From Maridesulfovibrio sp. (GTDB lineage: Bacteria; Desulfobacterota; Desulfovibrionia; Desulfovibrionales; Desulfovibrionaceae): DNA of 64,000 bases. The stretch lies in NCBI RefSeq assembly GCF_963677005.1, contig NZ_OY781616.1, forward strand, positions 1,619,501 to 1,683,500, written 5' to 3'. Numbering within the stretch: the first letter of the stretch is position 1; every line of letters starts with the position of its first letter. The notes under the pieces are model-generated. The model was not told where the DNA came from and did no database searches. It saw only the letters and a list, made by a program, of their open reading frames with translations. Both the position numbers and the translations under genes were made by a program. This document shows, in pieces, positions 1-7,676 of this stretch.

Positions 1-1
1 A

Positions 2-907
2 GTGGTTGAACGGGTAAGTTCCTATGCCGACATCGGAAAATCCGGAGTCATGGGCCGCACAGAAGATCTTCCTGTCATAAAGGGCACTTATGAAGAGATA
101 AGCGCAAAAGGTTCAGCGCTGAATCCTGCACAGTTGAGCCTTGAGGTGCCGTACGAAGGCCAGCCGCTGTGGTGGATGCCCTCTGAAATGTTTGACGGGG
201 CCGCGCATGTTCCTTCCATGCTTCCGGTGCAGCATATTTTTCTTTTCTGCAACCTTGATGAACAGAGCCTGTTCAGTGGGCTGAGCTCCACAGGGCTCGC
301 ATCCGGCAACACCATGGCCGAAGCAAGGCTGAGTGCCCTGCTGGAAGTTCTGGAAAGGGACAGTGATTCCACCATTCCCTTTGACATGGACAGATGCTTC
401 ACCGTTGAAACGGACGACCCGGCCATCAGCAAGCATCTTGCAGACCTTGAGTCCTGCGGCATAAAAGTATGGTTTCAGGACACAACATCCGAGTTCGGAA
501 TTCCCTGCTACAAGGCCTTTGCCATCGGCAAGCACGGCGACGTGAACAAAGGCGGAGGGTGCTCCCTGAACGCCAAAAGGGCACTGATCTCAGCCCTGAC
601 CGAAGTGCCCTACCCGTTCCCCGGCCCGCCCACATCCGAGCTTCCGCAAGGATTGCCCGTACGCTCTCTGGAGTCCCTGCCCGACTTTTCAACCGGAAGT
701 GCGGAAGGCGACCTCATGGTGCTGGAACAGACCCTCGCCGCAAACGGATTCTATCCCCACTACGCCAACCTGACGCGCAAGGACCTGCAGATTCCTGTAA
801 CAAGGGCAGTTGTTCCGGGTCTGGAGATAGTCACCGATTTCGACAAGTTCTCACGCGTAAGCAAGAGGCTTTATCGCAACTATCTCGACATCAAGAATCT
901 TCTGTAA
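2..907 (+). CDS. YcaO-family protein, 3' part only
   Basis: The reading frame is open at the left edge, so the N-terminus lies outside the window; 301 residues are visible. Seen: a conserved block around residues 100-120 with LASGNTMAEARLSALLEVLER, which matches the YcaO pattern in which Glu and Arg residues of the 'A...AL.E..ER' helix contact ATP/Mg. A second block, CSLNAKRALISALTE, and the late PVTRAVVPGLE stretch are also typical. Family knowledge: YcaO enzymes activate peptide amide oxygens with ATP (azoline or thioamide formation), and the E. coli-type stand-alone YcaO is linked to RimO-dependent S12 methylthiolation. No precursor peptide or RiPP partner is visible here, so a housekeeping YcaO is the more likely reading. 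It stops 60 bp before the tRNA-Leu gene. Confidence 0.8.
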   Translation: MVERVSSYADIGKSGVMGRTEDLPVIKGTYEEISAKGSALNPAQLSLEVPYEGQPLWWMPSEMFDGAAHVPSMLPVQHIFLFCNLDEQSLFSGLSSTGLASGNTMAEARLSALLEVLERDSDSTIPFDMDRCFTVETDDPAISKHLADLESCGIKVWFQDTTSEFGIPCYKAFAIGKHGDVNKGGGCSLNAKRALISALTEVPYPFPGPPTSELPQGLPVRSLESLPDFSTGSAEGDLMVLEQTLAANGFYPHYANLTRKDLQIPVTRAVVPGLEIVTDFDKFSRVSKRLYRNYLDIKNLL

Positions 908-966
908 TAAACTGCAGCCAAACTTGACTATGTAAAACACAAAGTATATCAAACACTACTTTCCGT

Positions 967-1053
967 GCCCGGATGGCGGAATTGGTAGACGCAAGAGACT
1001 TAAAATCTCTCGAGCTTACGCTTGTGCGGGTTCAAGTCCCGCTCTGGGTACCA
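967..1053 (+). tRNA. tRNA-Leu (anticodon UAA)
   Basis: A complete class II tRNA. The acceptor GCCCGGA pairs with TCTGGGT (two G-U pairs), the anticodon stem AGAGA/TCTCT closes the loop CTTAAAA with anticodon TAA, a long variable arm follows, and the T-arm is GCGGG-TTCAAGT-CCCGC. CCA is encoded. Its 3' half from the anticodon loop onward is also one border of the integrated island, so the insertion kept the tRNA intact. Confidence 0.97.
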
Positions 1054-1056
1054 AAA
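999..1056 (+). repeat. Left attachment site (attL) in tRNA-Leu 3' half
   Basis: 58 bp running from the anticodon loop to four bases past CCA are identical to 20664-20721. Direct repeats of a tRNA 3' end are the usual footprint of tyrosine-integrase site-specific insertion. Confidence 0.93.
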
Positions 1057-1061
1057 AAATT

Positions 1062-1108
1062 AAGGGTTTCCGAACAATCTTCACAGATTGTTCGGAAACC
1101 CTTTTTTT
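1062..1108 (+). terminator. Intrinsic terminator after tRNA-Leu
   Basis: A perfect 19-bp stem (1062-1080 with 1085-1103) with a 4-nt loop, followed by a T run. It lies just inside the island, so it was presumably brought in by the element. The original tRNA terminator is probably the hairpin now at 20725-20769 beyond the right border. Confidence 0.88.
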
Positions 1109-1245
1109 GTGCGCAGCGCCATTTTGAGCCTTAATGGGGCGACACCGAAGAAAGGGGCGCCAGCCCGATTGATGATATTTCAACATTCATCTTGAACAAT
1201 GCTATCATTACCCGAAAACATAACACCTGACGGCAAACTCTTTGA

Positions 1246-1476
1246 AACAAGAACAATGTGGGAGTTGAAAAAGCCGAAGCTGCAGCAAAGGCTGTAGGCG
1301 GGATATCCATTGTTCCCAGGTTTACCGCATCAGAACGAGAACAGGGGCTGAGTGACTTTAACGATCTGCACAAGTCCAGCGGGCTTGGAGAAGTCCAGAA
1401 TCAGCTCTCAGGGCTGTTCAAGCAGCAGAAAAAGGTTGTTCAGAAACAGACCACGGCTAAGGCCATGGCGATGTAA
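1246..1476 (+). pseudogene. Toprim-domain protein remnant (primase-like C-terminus)
   Basis: The frame reads NVGVEKAEAAAKAVGG followed by RFTASEREQGLSDFNDLH, which matches the C-terminal part of the Toprim domain of plasmid and phage primase-like proteins. In-frame stops at 1243 and 1222 and the lack of any Toprim E or DxD motif upstream show that the N-terminal part is gone. A GTG at 1258 could start a 72-codon frame, but no ribosome site is seen. Most likely a dead end left beside the left border of the island. Confidence 0.6.
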
Positions 1477-1483
1477 AAAAAAC

Positions 1484-1515
1484 TTCAGATGGACTCTGAG
1501 GGGGGACCATCTGAA
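1484..1515. other. Hairpin A with conserved 14-nt loop
   Basis: Stem TTCAGATGG / CCATCTGAA (9 bp) around the loop ACTCTGAGGGGGGA. Exactly the same loop recurs in hairpin B at 2344-2371 on an unrelated stem. On the minus strand this copy is followed by a T8 run and could terminate leftward transcription. Confidence 0.7.
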
Positions 1516-1584
1516 AGATCGAAGGCTTTTCTTTTCTAAGGGTAAAAGGTAGGTTGGAGATACGTACAAACAAGGAGAAATTAT

Positions 1585-1812
1585 ATGGCAAAAATGACCC
1601 GTGAAGAAAAATTTCAAATCATTCAGGAAATAAGAAAACTGGATGCAGAAGGCAAGCATGATGAAGCTTATGAACTGAGATACAAGCTTCCTCTTGCGCC
1701 GCACTTGGCCAAGGCATTGAAAGACACTGTTGGAGCTGAGGAGTTACGTAGTTCAAAATTTGACCTTTCGGAGGCTAACGAAGCATATGGGCAAAACTGG
1801 CTTACTGTTTAA
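1585..1812 (+). CDS. Small hypothetical protein (75 aa)
   Basis: A good ribosome site (AAGGAG, 8 bases before ATG) supports the start. The product is charged and helical (MTREEKFQIIQEIRKLDAEGKHDEAYELRYKL begins the protein after MAK), with no membrane segment or metal motif. It overlaps the start of the next gene by 26 bp, in a different frame, with that gene's GGAGG site inside this one, so the two are probably translated together. Function unknown; small charged proteins of this kind are common near the replication or mobilization genes of plasmids and integrative elements. Confidence 0.62.
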   Translation: MAKMTREEKFQIIQEIRKLDAEGKHDEAYELRYKLPLAPHLAKALKDTVGAEELRSSKFDLSEANEAYGQNWLTV

Positions 1813-2344
1813 GTTAGGTTCTAAACTTAACGATGATTGGGAAGCATACCAGCAAAAAGAAAACACACCTGAAGCCATTGCTTTCCAGAATGGCCTCAAG
1901 GATACTTTGGGGATGTACAAGGAACTGGCTGAATACCAAGATCCCGAAGCCATTCTGAAAGCTGAACAAATTGCACTGATTCAGGAAAAGGAATTTGCCA
2001 ACTCGGCAGAGATGGTCAACAGTATCAAGCCGGGCTTAACCCAGCTTGATGAGGCCAGACAATCTCTGGAGCTGGTCCATGACAGCGAAGCGTACCATAA
2101 AGCGGCTTCCACATACGCCGGTAAACGAAAACAAGGCGGCCTGCCACTGGACGGTTTCAGGAAGTTCATAAAAAGCCATCAGGCTAGGCTGACCAACCGC
2201 CTCAAGGCTGACGGCTCTCACGAAGAAAAAAACATCCTCCGGCAACGCAAGGCCAATCTCAAGGTCGCAAATGAGGCCTATATCAAATTACAGAAAAAAG
2301 CCCTCGGCATGGGTAACGCCAAGGGCATGGTCATGACTAGGTAG
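1787..2344 (+). CDS. Hypothetical helical protein (185 aa)
   Basis: The start at 1787 is chosen because GGAGG lies 12 bases upstream inside the preceding gene; an earlier in-frame ATG at 1730 has no such site. The product is rich in Glu, Lys, Ala and Gln and looks almost entirely alpha-helical or coiled-coil, ending GNAKGMVMTR. No known domain is recognised. It forms a coupled pair with the 75-aa gene and is followed within a few bases by hairpin B. Possible roles such as DNA-binding accessory or structural factor of the element are guesses. Confidence 0.6.
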   Translation: MGKTGLLFKLGSKLNDDWEAYQQKENTPEAIAFQNGLKDTLGMYKELAEYQDPEAILKAEQIALIQEKEFANSAEMVNSIKPGLTQLDEARQSLELVHDSEAYHKAASTYAGKRKQGGLPLDGFRKFIKSHQARLTNRLKADGSHEEKNILRQRKANLKVANEAYIKLQKKALGMGNAKGMVMTR

Positions 2345-2371
2345 CAGGGAACTCTGAGGGGGGATTCCTGC
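2344..2371. other. Hairpin B with conserved 14-nt loop
   Basis: Stem GCAGGGA / TTCCTGC (7 bp, one G-U) around the loop ACTCTGAGGGGGGA, identical to the loop of hairpin A while the stem is entirely different. It overlaps the last base of the 185-aa gene's stop codon. No T run follows on the plus strand. Confidence 0.7.
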
Positions 2372-2411
2372 AAAAAACACAAAATTAAGCCTATAAAACT
2401 TATTTTATTTA

Positions 2412-2762
2412 TTAGTATTCTTCATGCTCAAGGCTATTTTTGCCAAGATCAACCACCTGAGAATGGATCACGACGTCAAACCATTTTTTAAAAAGCCTTC
2501 TATCCCGATTCTTGGGCCACAAGTCAACCCTCAGATCCCATGATTCCAGCTCAAGTTCAAATATTTCCCTACTGTTCTTTAAAATATATTCTAGAGCCTT
2601 GCCATTGTCCTCATAGTCCGGAACCAAAAAAGTCATGCAGTCATCGCGAAGATCCGCCAAGGTTACATCGGGCACTTCTCCCGCATCGGGAAGCGACTTA
2701 GCCCAATCCACAAAAGGCTGTCTGGGCTTCACAATTGCAACAATCCTATTAATTACTTTCAT
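2412..2762 (-). CDS. Hypothetical protein (116 aa) downstream of the FGE gene
   Basis: The frame can be extended upstream to a GTG at 2849, but that extension lies in the repeated block that follows both FGE genes, so the ATG at 2762 (MKVINRIVAIVKPRQPFVDW) is preferred. It contains LESWDLRVDLWPKNRDRRLFKKWFDV, a mixed basic/aromatic stretch, and an acidic C-terminus. No domain is recognised. It is last in the minus-strand operon with the MoxR and FGE genes, separated from the 266-aa FGE gene by the 75-bp hairpin repeat. It does not resemble the Avd accessory protein of retroelements. Confidence 0.65.
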   Translation of the reverse strand: MKVINRIVAIVKPRQPFVDWAKSLPDAGEVPDVTLADLRDDCMTFLVPDYEDNGKALEYILKNSREIFELELESWDLRVDLWPKNRDRRLFKKWFDVVIHSQVVDLGKNSLEHEEY

Positions 2763-2821
2763 ATTACGCTTCACTTCGGTTAGACGTTCTTTGGCAATCT
2801 TAAAATATTCGTACTTTAGCC

Positions 2822-2896
2822 CCGTCCCTGACCTTGGCTGCTGCTCCACTACTCAGCCCGCCAGGGTCTCACCTCTTCCTGCTGCGCCTCCGGCTA
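2822..2896 (-). repeat. Block 1 of repeat following FGE gene, with hairpin
   Basis: Shares a 26-bp exact match at its far end (2822-2847 = 3791-3816) and a 14-bp exact match covering the stop codon (2883-2896 = 3850-3863) with block 2. The middle differs in sequence but keeps CCCTG...CAGGG pairing around a shorter inner stem. Diversity-generating retroelement targets have such a conserved hairpin just past the variable region. Confidence 0.65.
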
Positions 2897-3694
2897 TCCT
2901 TTATGGCCTAAAAAAAAACGAAAACCGATGCTATTAGAACGAACTACAGGCTGGGATCTGAGACGACTGGCAGAACGCACGTTCCTGCTGACGTCGATCC
3001 AGCCGCCACCACGTAAAATGCGGAACTCGCCTGAATCAGACCTTTCAGGATAAACGCTAGCACCTTCCGAATATTCTCCATACCAATCCTGACACCACTC
3101 CCAAAGATTACCGTGCATCTGGTAAAGCCCCCATTGGTTGCAGGGAAGAGCCTTAACTGCTACGGTACTATCTATATGGACAGAACCGTAATAATTAACT
3201 TGCTCTGTAGTTATTTTATGCCCGAATGAATACGGAGTCAGCGTCCCTGCTCTACAAGCGTATTCCCATTGGGATTCGGTCGGATGCCAGAGCTTCAGAC
3301 CGTTTAATTTATCATTCGTAATCCTCAAAAATTCCTGACAGTCATTCCAGGAAACAGAATCAACTGGAAGCTGCTCCTCTCCCTTGAACTGGCTAGGGTT
3401 ATTGCCCATAACCTTTTCCCACAATTTCTGAGTACAGGGCGTGTCTGCCAGCCAGTAACCTTCAGTCAAAGTCACTTTGTGCAAAACTTCATCACTAGAA
3501 CGCCCTGGTTCGCCGAAAGGCGAACCCATCAAGAAAATACCAGGACGTATCCAGCGCATGACCTGTACCACACCTTCAATCAGCAAAGAAGCCCAAAGGC
3601 CATACTTATCCTGCCCCCATGAGTTGGCCCATAGTGGAGGAAAAGGATTTGGAGGCACGCAATTATCTATAAAACCTAACTTATTTGAACTCAT
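2894..3694 (-). CDS. Formylglycine-generating-enzyme-like (SUMF1/C-type-lectin fold) protein, likely DGR target
   Basis: 266 aa, almost entirely one FGE-sulfatase domain: MRWIRPGIFLMGSP near residue 45, PVDSVSWNDCQEF, TESQWEYACRAG, MHGNLWEWCQDW and a C-terminal RGGGW...RSASR...IGFRF block. It is a close paralog of the C-terminal domain of the 959-aa protein encoded just upstream. The two differ most in the last 35 codons at positions typical of retroelement variable regions. No lone cysteine pair typical of true formylglycine enzymes is evident, so a binding role is more likely than catalysis. Genes with this fold in MoxR/vWA conflict systems are thought to bind ligands or invader proteins. 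A run of nine T's in the coding strand near the end could be slip-prone. Confidence 0.85.
   Translation of the reverse strand: MSSNKLGFIDNCVPPNPFPPLWANSWGQDKYGLWASLLIEGVVQVMRWIRPGIFLMGSPFGEPGRSSDEVLHKVTLTEGYWLADTPCTQKLWEKVMGNNPSQFKGEEQLPVDSVSWNDCQEFLRITNDKLNGLKLWHPTESQWEYACRAGTLTPYSFGHKITTEQVNYYGSVHIDSTVAVKALPCNQWGLYQMHGNLWEWCQDWYGEYSEGASVYPERSDSGEFRILRGGGWIDVSRNVRSASRLRSQPVVRSNSIGFRFFLGHKG
2897..3013 (-). other. Putative DGR variable region 1
   Basis: Codons from RGGGW to the stop. Compared with region 2 (3864-3980), six variable codon pairs keep third base C while the first two bases differ: GAC/TAC, GTC/GAC, AGC/GGC, AAC/GAC, CTC/AGC, TCC/GAC. This is what adenine mutagenesis of AAC template codons gives. 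The invariant framework is RGGGWI, R.VRSASR, P, R, IGFRF. No template repeat or reverse transcriptase is in this window. Confidence 0.6.
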
Positions 3695-3790
3695 TTTGTT
3701 CCCGAACTTATCGCATCATCTCGAAATTCTGGCATGGTAAAAAAAGCATACCTCATCACACCTCCACTCTCCATATTTGCGGACCCCACG

Positions 3791-3863
3791 CCGTCCCTGA
3801 CCTTGGCTGCTGCTCCGCGACGCAGCACGGCAGGGCCTTGCTCCCATTTTGCGCCTCCGGCTA
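3791..3863 (-). repeat. Block 2 of repeat following FGE gene, with hairpin
   Basis: Partner of block 1 at 2822-2896. The minus-strand hairpin uses CCCTG/CAGGG outside and TGCTGC/GCAGCA inside. It lies between the stop of the 959-aa gene and the start of the 266-aa FGE gene. Confidence 0.65.
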
Positions 3864-6740
3864 ACCTTTTTGGCCTAGGGAAAAACGAAAACCTATATCC
3901 CTGAAACGGATGACCGGCCGGTCCCTGCTGCGGCTGGCGGAACGCACGTCCCTGCCGTCGTAGATCCAGCCGCCACCACGCAGAACACGGAGCTCGCCTG
4001 AATCAGGCCCTTCAGGATTAACGCTGGCACCCTCCGGATATTTTCCATACCAATCAGAGCACCACTCCCAAACATTCCCGTGCATCTGGTAAAGTCCCCA
4101 TTGATTGCTGGGAAGCTCCTTCACAGCTACGGTACGTTTTCTATACACTCCTTTGGCCTCACCCTTGCCTGGATTATTGTCGTCATAATTCACTTGATCC
4201 GTAGTTATCTTATAACCAAATGAAAACGGAGTTTGTGTTCCTGCTCTACAAGCGTATTCCCATTGAGCTTCGGTCGGAAACCGAAGCTTCGACCCGTTAA
4301 GTTTGTCGTTAGCAATCCTCAAGAATCCCTGACAGTCATCCCAGGACACGGAATCAACTGGTAGCTGCCCCTCACCCTTGAACTCACTTGGATTACTACC
4401 CATAACCTTGTCCCACAATTCCTGAGTGCAGGCCGTGTCCGCCAGCCAATAACCTTCAGTCAAAGTCACTTTGTGCAAGACTTCATCAGCAGACCTATCT
4501 AGCTCGTCTTTCGGGGAACCCATCATAAATGTGCCGGGCTGTATCCAGCGCATGCGTTGTTTTACGCCTAAAATATTCAGATCAGCATAAAGGCCATATT
4601 GATCAAAGCTGTAAGATTCTGCCCAGGATATGTCAGGTATTTCGGTAGACAGTATGCTCTCGTATTGAGATTGATTAAACCAGAATCCATTTTCGGTATT
4701 ATTTTCCGATGTATGTTCGAGAATTATTCCGCTTAATAATGAAGTAGCATTTAATTTTGGTAATCCGCCTTGCTTTAATTCGCCACCTAGAGAAGACTCA
4801 TCTAATATAAAAGTTTCCACGGATTCAATTTCGCTTGGAAGAACATGTTTTATTATAGAATCGTTAAATGGGAGGGCAGCATACAATCCAGTGGCATCGC
4901 GATAGATTGATTCGGCCCAGTCTGGTTTTGGTTCGGCAGCAAGAGTGATGGATTCAAACTTTGATTTTAAAACAAGATTGTTTTCAAAAGGAATAGGAAT
5001 GCTGAGTCCCTCAGTAAAGGTACATTGTTTTAAAGCATCTCGAGATCCATGTTTAATTAACCGATGCCCCTTGATTGACACTAGCGGAAGACCATTCCGC
5101 CTCTGATGGGCTTTACTGAACAAATGAAGCCCGGTCCCGACCTGACGCACTTCCCATTGGTCCGTTGCACCATCCTGCCTCTCGTCCGAATCAAAATCCT
5201 CTTCGGTCAAAAAGGATGGTATAGTCTTACTCTCGCGGGAAGCCCATTCCTCCTCAAAAACTTTTGCAGCAGTCTTAAGCAATTTATCTGCCCCATCCAC
5301 CCCTCTGACATGATCAAGCTGTCGCCAGCACATACGTTTTACCCATGCCTTAAAAGCAGATGCCTCCGAACTATGGGCCTTATCAAGGCACCCTCCTATC
5401 CACGAAAGATAATCTTTTAGTTCTTCAGGAATAGGCGCATGAACATCAAACTCCTTGCGCAGAACATGCTGAGTCAACCTCTCTTCCAACTGCACTTCCG
5501 GAGCCAAGAATTCATGATGGGTTTCTATCAACTTTAATGCTCTTTCTTTCTGTCCCTCCGGGAGCAAAGCAAATCTATTTCTATATCTTCGCTGCTCGTC
5601 AGGTTTGAATAAAATGGATTTATAAAAAGTGTTAACAACCTCATGATTCCAGACCAAAGCTTCTGTTCCGACACTGGCTGCTGGAAGAAAACTACGCATA
5701 GAACGCACTAATCCAGTATCAATATATACTGCCGGAGAAAGTAATGTCAGAAGACTTTCAACATAATCCTGCTCTTCTTCATCCCCCTGTTCGTCCCAAA
5801 TCTTCTCTTCACTTTTATTAGCCGAAGGATGAACAAAATCGTCTAATGAAATCTGCCGAAACAGATTCGAATGATCATCATCCCACATGTCTTTTGAAGC
5901 CGGGGTCAATACAACCGGCTTAATTCCCGAATCACGCAAAGTTCGACCAAACTGCACCCACTGACTACGCTCAAAAGAAGAGCCAAACACTCCCAGATCG
6001 GAAAAAATTAATAAAGGGGCACCACCTTGATTGATTCTGACAGGCTTGAATTCTCCATATTCAGGATAAAAAGCACGTTGTAATGGACCGTCACTAAGAC
6101 AACAAAATTCCAACCGCGATGGTCCGGTAAGCTTCCGCACACCGGCAATTAGCCAATGAAAATCATCTCGAAAAGGAGATAAGCACCGAGAACCATCCAT
6201 TATAATCTGTGAAAAGGAAGCCCAAGTCTTACGCTTTTTTAATGGGATATGAGTAAAAGCCTCACCGCGGGAAAGAACACGCAAAACTTCCCGCTCATCA
6301 GGCTGAGTGGAATGAATGTCTCCCTGCAAAATCCCTTTCAAGACAGGCCAAAGCCGTCTCCAAGGAACTATCGGTTCTTTTGGTGGAGGGACTGAATTAT
6401 CAGACAGCTTGGGTAGAGAAGGCTGGGATTTGCTTTCCTGTACCTTTGAAGCCTTACCTTGCTTCCAGTTATGCATTTTCCGCTCTTTGACATACCAGAA
6501 TCGCGGATTCAACGTACTATCCCAACCAGTAGTAAGCGGAGCTTCTCCAATAAATGCCCCCCCTTCAGATTTTTCACCACCTAACGCATTATTCTGAGGT
6601 GATTTTTGGGGAGCCGTATATTTATACCCCAGTATATCCGCTAAAACATCCTTCGGAGGATCTGGAAATCTATTCAATATACGGACTAAGTCACTCCGCC
6701 CTACAGCACCAGAGGAACCAAATTTATCTGACTTACCCAT
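3861..6740 (-). CDS. vWA-like (SAV2336-type) / FGE fusion protein, likely DGR target
   Basis: 959 aa. Residues about 150-330 look like a divergent von Willebrand A domain of the SAV_2336 type: IIMDGSRCLSPFRDDFHWL at the metal-site position, then LLIFSDLGVFGSS and KPVVLTPAS. A charged helical middle region follows. Residues about 700-959 form an FGE-sulfatase/C-type-lectin domain (MRWIQPGTFMMGSP, PTEAQWEYACRAG, MHGNVWEWCSDW) ending in a variable-region-like tail. It starts 7 bp after the MoxR stop, so the two are surely co-transcribed. Known biology: MoxR ATPases work with vWA proteins, and comparative genomics describes MoxR/vWA/effector sets as conflict systems whose FGE domains are often retroelement targets. 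Inference: this is the sensor or adaptor arm of such a system. The exact domain limits are uncertain. Confidence 0.8.
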   Translation of the reverse strand: MGKSDKFGSSGAVGRSDLVRILNRFPDPPKDVLADILGYKYTAPQKSPQNNALGGEKSEGGAFIGEAPLTTGWDSTLNPRFWYVKERKMHNWKQGKASKVQESKSQPSLPKLSDNSVPPPKEPIVPWRRLWPVLKGILQGDIHSTQPDEREVLRVLSRGEAFTHIPLKKRKTWASFSQIIMDGSRCLSPFRDDFHWLIAGVRKLTGPSRLEFCCLSDGPLQRAFYPEYGEFKPVRINQGGAPLLIFSDLGVFGSSFERSQWVQFGRTLRDSGIKPVVLTPASKDMWDDDHSNLFRQISLDDFVHPSANKSEEKIWDEQGDEEEQDYVESLLTLLSPAVYIDTGLVRSMRSFLPAASVGTEALVWNHEVVNTFYKSILFKPDEQRRYRNRFALLPEGQKERALKLIETHHEFLAPEVQLEERLTQHVLRKEFDVHAPIPEELKDYLSWIGGCLDKAHSSEASAFKAWVKRMCWRQLDHVRGVDGADKLLKTAAKVFEEEWASRESKTIPSFLTEEDFDSDERQDGATDQWEVRQVGTGLHLFSKAHQRRNGLPLVSIKGHRLIKHGSRDALKQCTFTEGLSIPIPFENNLVLKSKFESITLAAEPKPDWAESIYRDATGLYAALPFNDSIIKHVLPSEIESVETFILDESSLGGELKQGGLPKLNATSLLSGIILEHTSENNTENGFWFNQSQYESILSTEIPDISWAESYSFDQYGLYADLNILGVKQRMRWIQPGTFMMGSPKDELDRSADEVLHKVTLTEGYWLADTACTQELWDKVMGSNPSEFKGEGQLPVDSVSWDDCQGFLRIANDKLNGSKLRFPTEAQWEYACRAGTQTPFSFGYKITTDQVNYDDNNPGKGEAKGVYRKRTVAVKELPSNQWGLYQMHGNVWEWCSDWYGKYPEGASVNPEGPDSGELRVLRGGGWIYDGRDVRSASRSRDRPVIRFRDIGFRFSLGQKG
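3864..3980 (-). other. Putative DGR variable region 2
   Basis: C-terminal codons RGGGWIYDGRDVRSASR to the stop of the 959-aa protein. Framework positions match variable region 1; exposed positions differ, mostly in NNC codons. Some differences are not explained by adenine mutagenesis, so the two copies have also drifted in the ordinary way. Confidence 0.6.
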
Positions 6741-6747
6741 AACTCAA

Positions 6748-7668
6748 TTACAAGGCATCTTTTTTTAAAGTGAAGGATGAAATGGTCTCAAAGATGTCAT
6801 TTGCCTGATCCTTAGTCAGATTCTTAGACTTGTTACTTAAATCAAAGGCGCTGACAAAATCCAGATACTCTGACAAACCCGGCTTATATCTTCCCCGAAA
6901 TCCTTCTCTGTCCTTTAAAACAAACTTAGCAATATCATCCAAGGGAAGCGTATTGGAGAACTTATGAGCGATAGCCCTATCAACAAGCCATTTAACGGGA
7001 TTGCCTCCTTTTTTTTCATCAGGAATAGCCATTTGCAAGACAAGGCATCTCCGTAAAAAAGCCTTGGGCAACTCACGCTCTTCATTTGTCGTAATTATTA
7101 TCAATGGATTTGGTACACCGGCACTAATAGCTACCGGGTCATCAAGATATGGGACTTCAAACTTACCTTCAGCCAATGCCTCCAGCATGGAATTAGGTAC
7201 ATCTGAATCAGCCTTATCAATTTCATCAATAAGAACAACCCAGCCATTAGCATTTACAGGCTGTTCTTTATTGTAATGCAAGGATGGGCAACAGCTCCCT
7301 TTACATTTTTCATACATACTTGCAGCCTGCTCAGGCTGAAAGGCCCACCACAAAATCCCAGGGGACAGATAATTTTCCTTATCGAGATTTATGCATTTTT
7401 TATCATTGTCATCCAAAGAGCACTTCAACTGGGCGTCGCTTAGACGTTTTACCCCATCGAACTGCCACATAAGATCATTGGGCTCTGTTCGTGCAGTCAC
7501 AACCTCTGAAATAAGCGTCCGGCCATATTTTATTGCTGCAGCCCTTGCTAGGGAACTCTTTCCCACTCCCGGTTCACCTCGCACAAGCAACGGCCTACCT
7601 AACTCGATTGCCGCCTCAACAACAAATTTGTGGTTGGGGTCCCATTCGTAATTGTAATTGTCGCTCAT
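6748..7668 (-). CDS. MoxR-family AAA+ ATPase
   Basis: 306 aa from ATG 7668, preferred over the in-frame GTG at 7680 because GAGGGG lies 5 bases upstream of the ATG. Seen: Walker A GEPGVGKSS near residue 35, Walker B VVLIDEIDKAD, sensor-1 IIITTNEE followed by the arginine-finger-like AFLRRC. Family knowledge: MoxR ATPases act as chaperone-like remodellers that activate vWA-domain partners. Here it lies between the 491-aa gene and the vWA/FGE gene with gaps of 8 and 7 bp, which makes it the motor of a three-component module. An insertion with CSLDDNDKKC and CKGSCC cysteines (residues about 85-140) is unusual and could bind metal. Confidence 0.9.
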   Translation of the reverse strand: MSDNYNYEWDPNHKFVVEAAIELGRPLLVRGEPGVGKSSLARAAAIKYGRTLISEVVTARTEPNDLMWQFDGVKRLSDAQLKCSLDDNDKKCINLDKENYLSPGILWWAFQPEQAASMYEKCKGSCCPSLHYNKEQPVNANGWVVLIDEIDKADSDVPNSMLEALAEGKFEVPYLDDPVAISAGVPNPLIIITTNEERELPKAFLRRCLVLQMAIPDEKKGGNPVKWLVDRAIAHKFSNTLPLDDIAKFVLKDREGFRGRYKPGLSEYLDFVSAFDLSNKSKNLTKDQANDIFETISSFTLKKDAL

Positions 7669-7676
7669 ATTTCCCC

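Noticed and set aside
1484..1515. Hairpin A as a plain terminator of the Toprim remnant
   Set aside because: On the coding strand no T run follows. The T run lies on the other strand, and the shared loop with hairpin B is not explained by termination.
2763..2849. Upstream extension of the 116-aa gene to GTG 2849
   Set aside because: The extension lies partly in the repeated hairpin block behind the FGE genes, and the ATG at 2762 gives a natural protein start.
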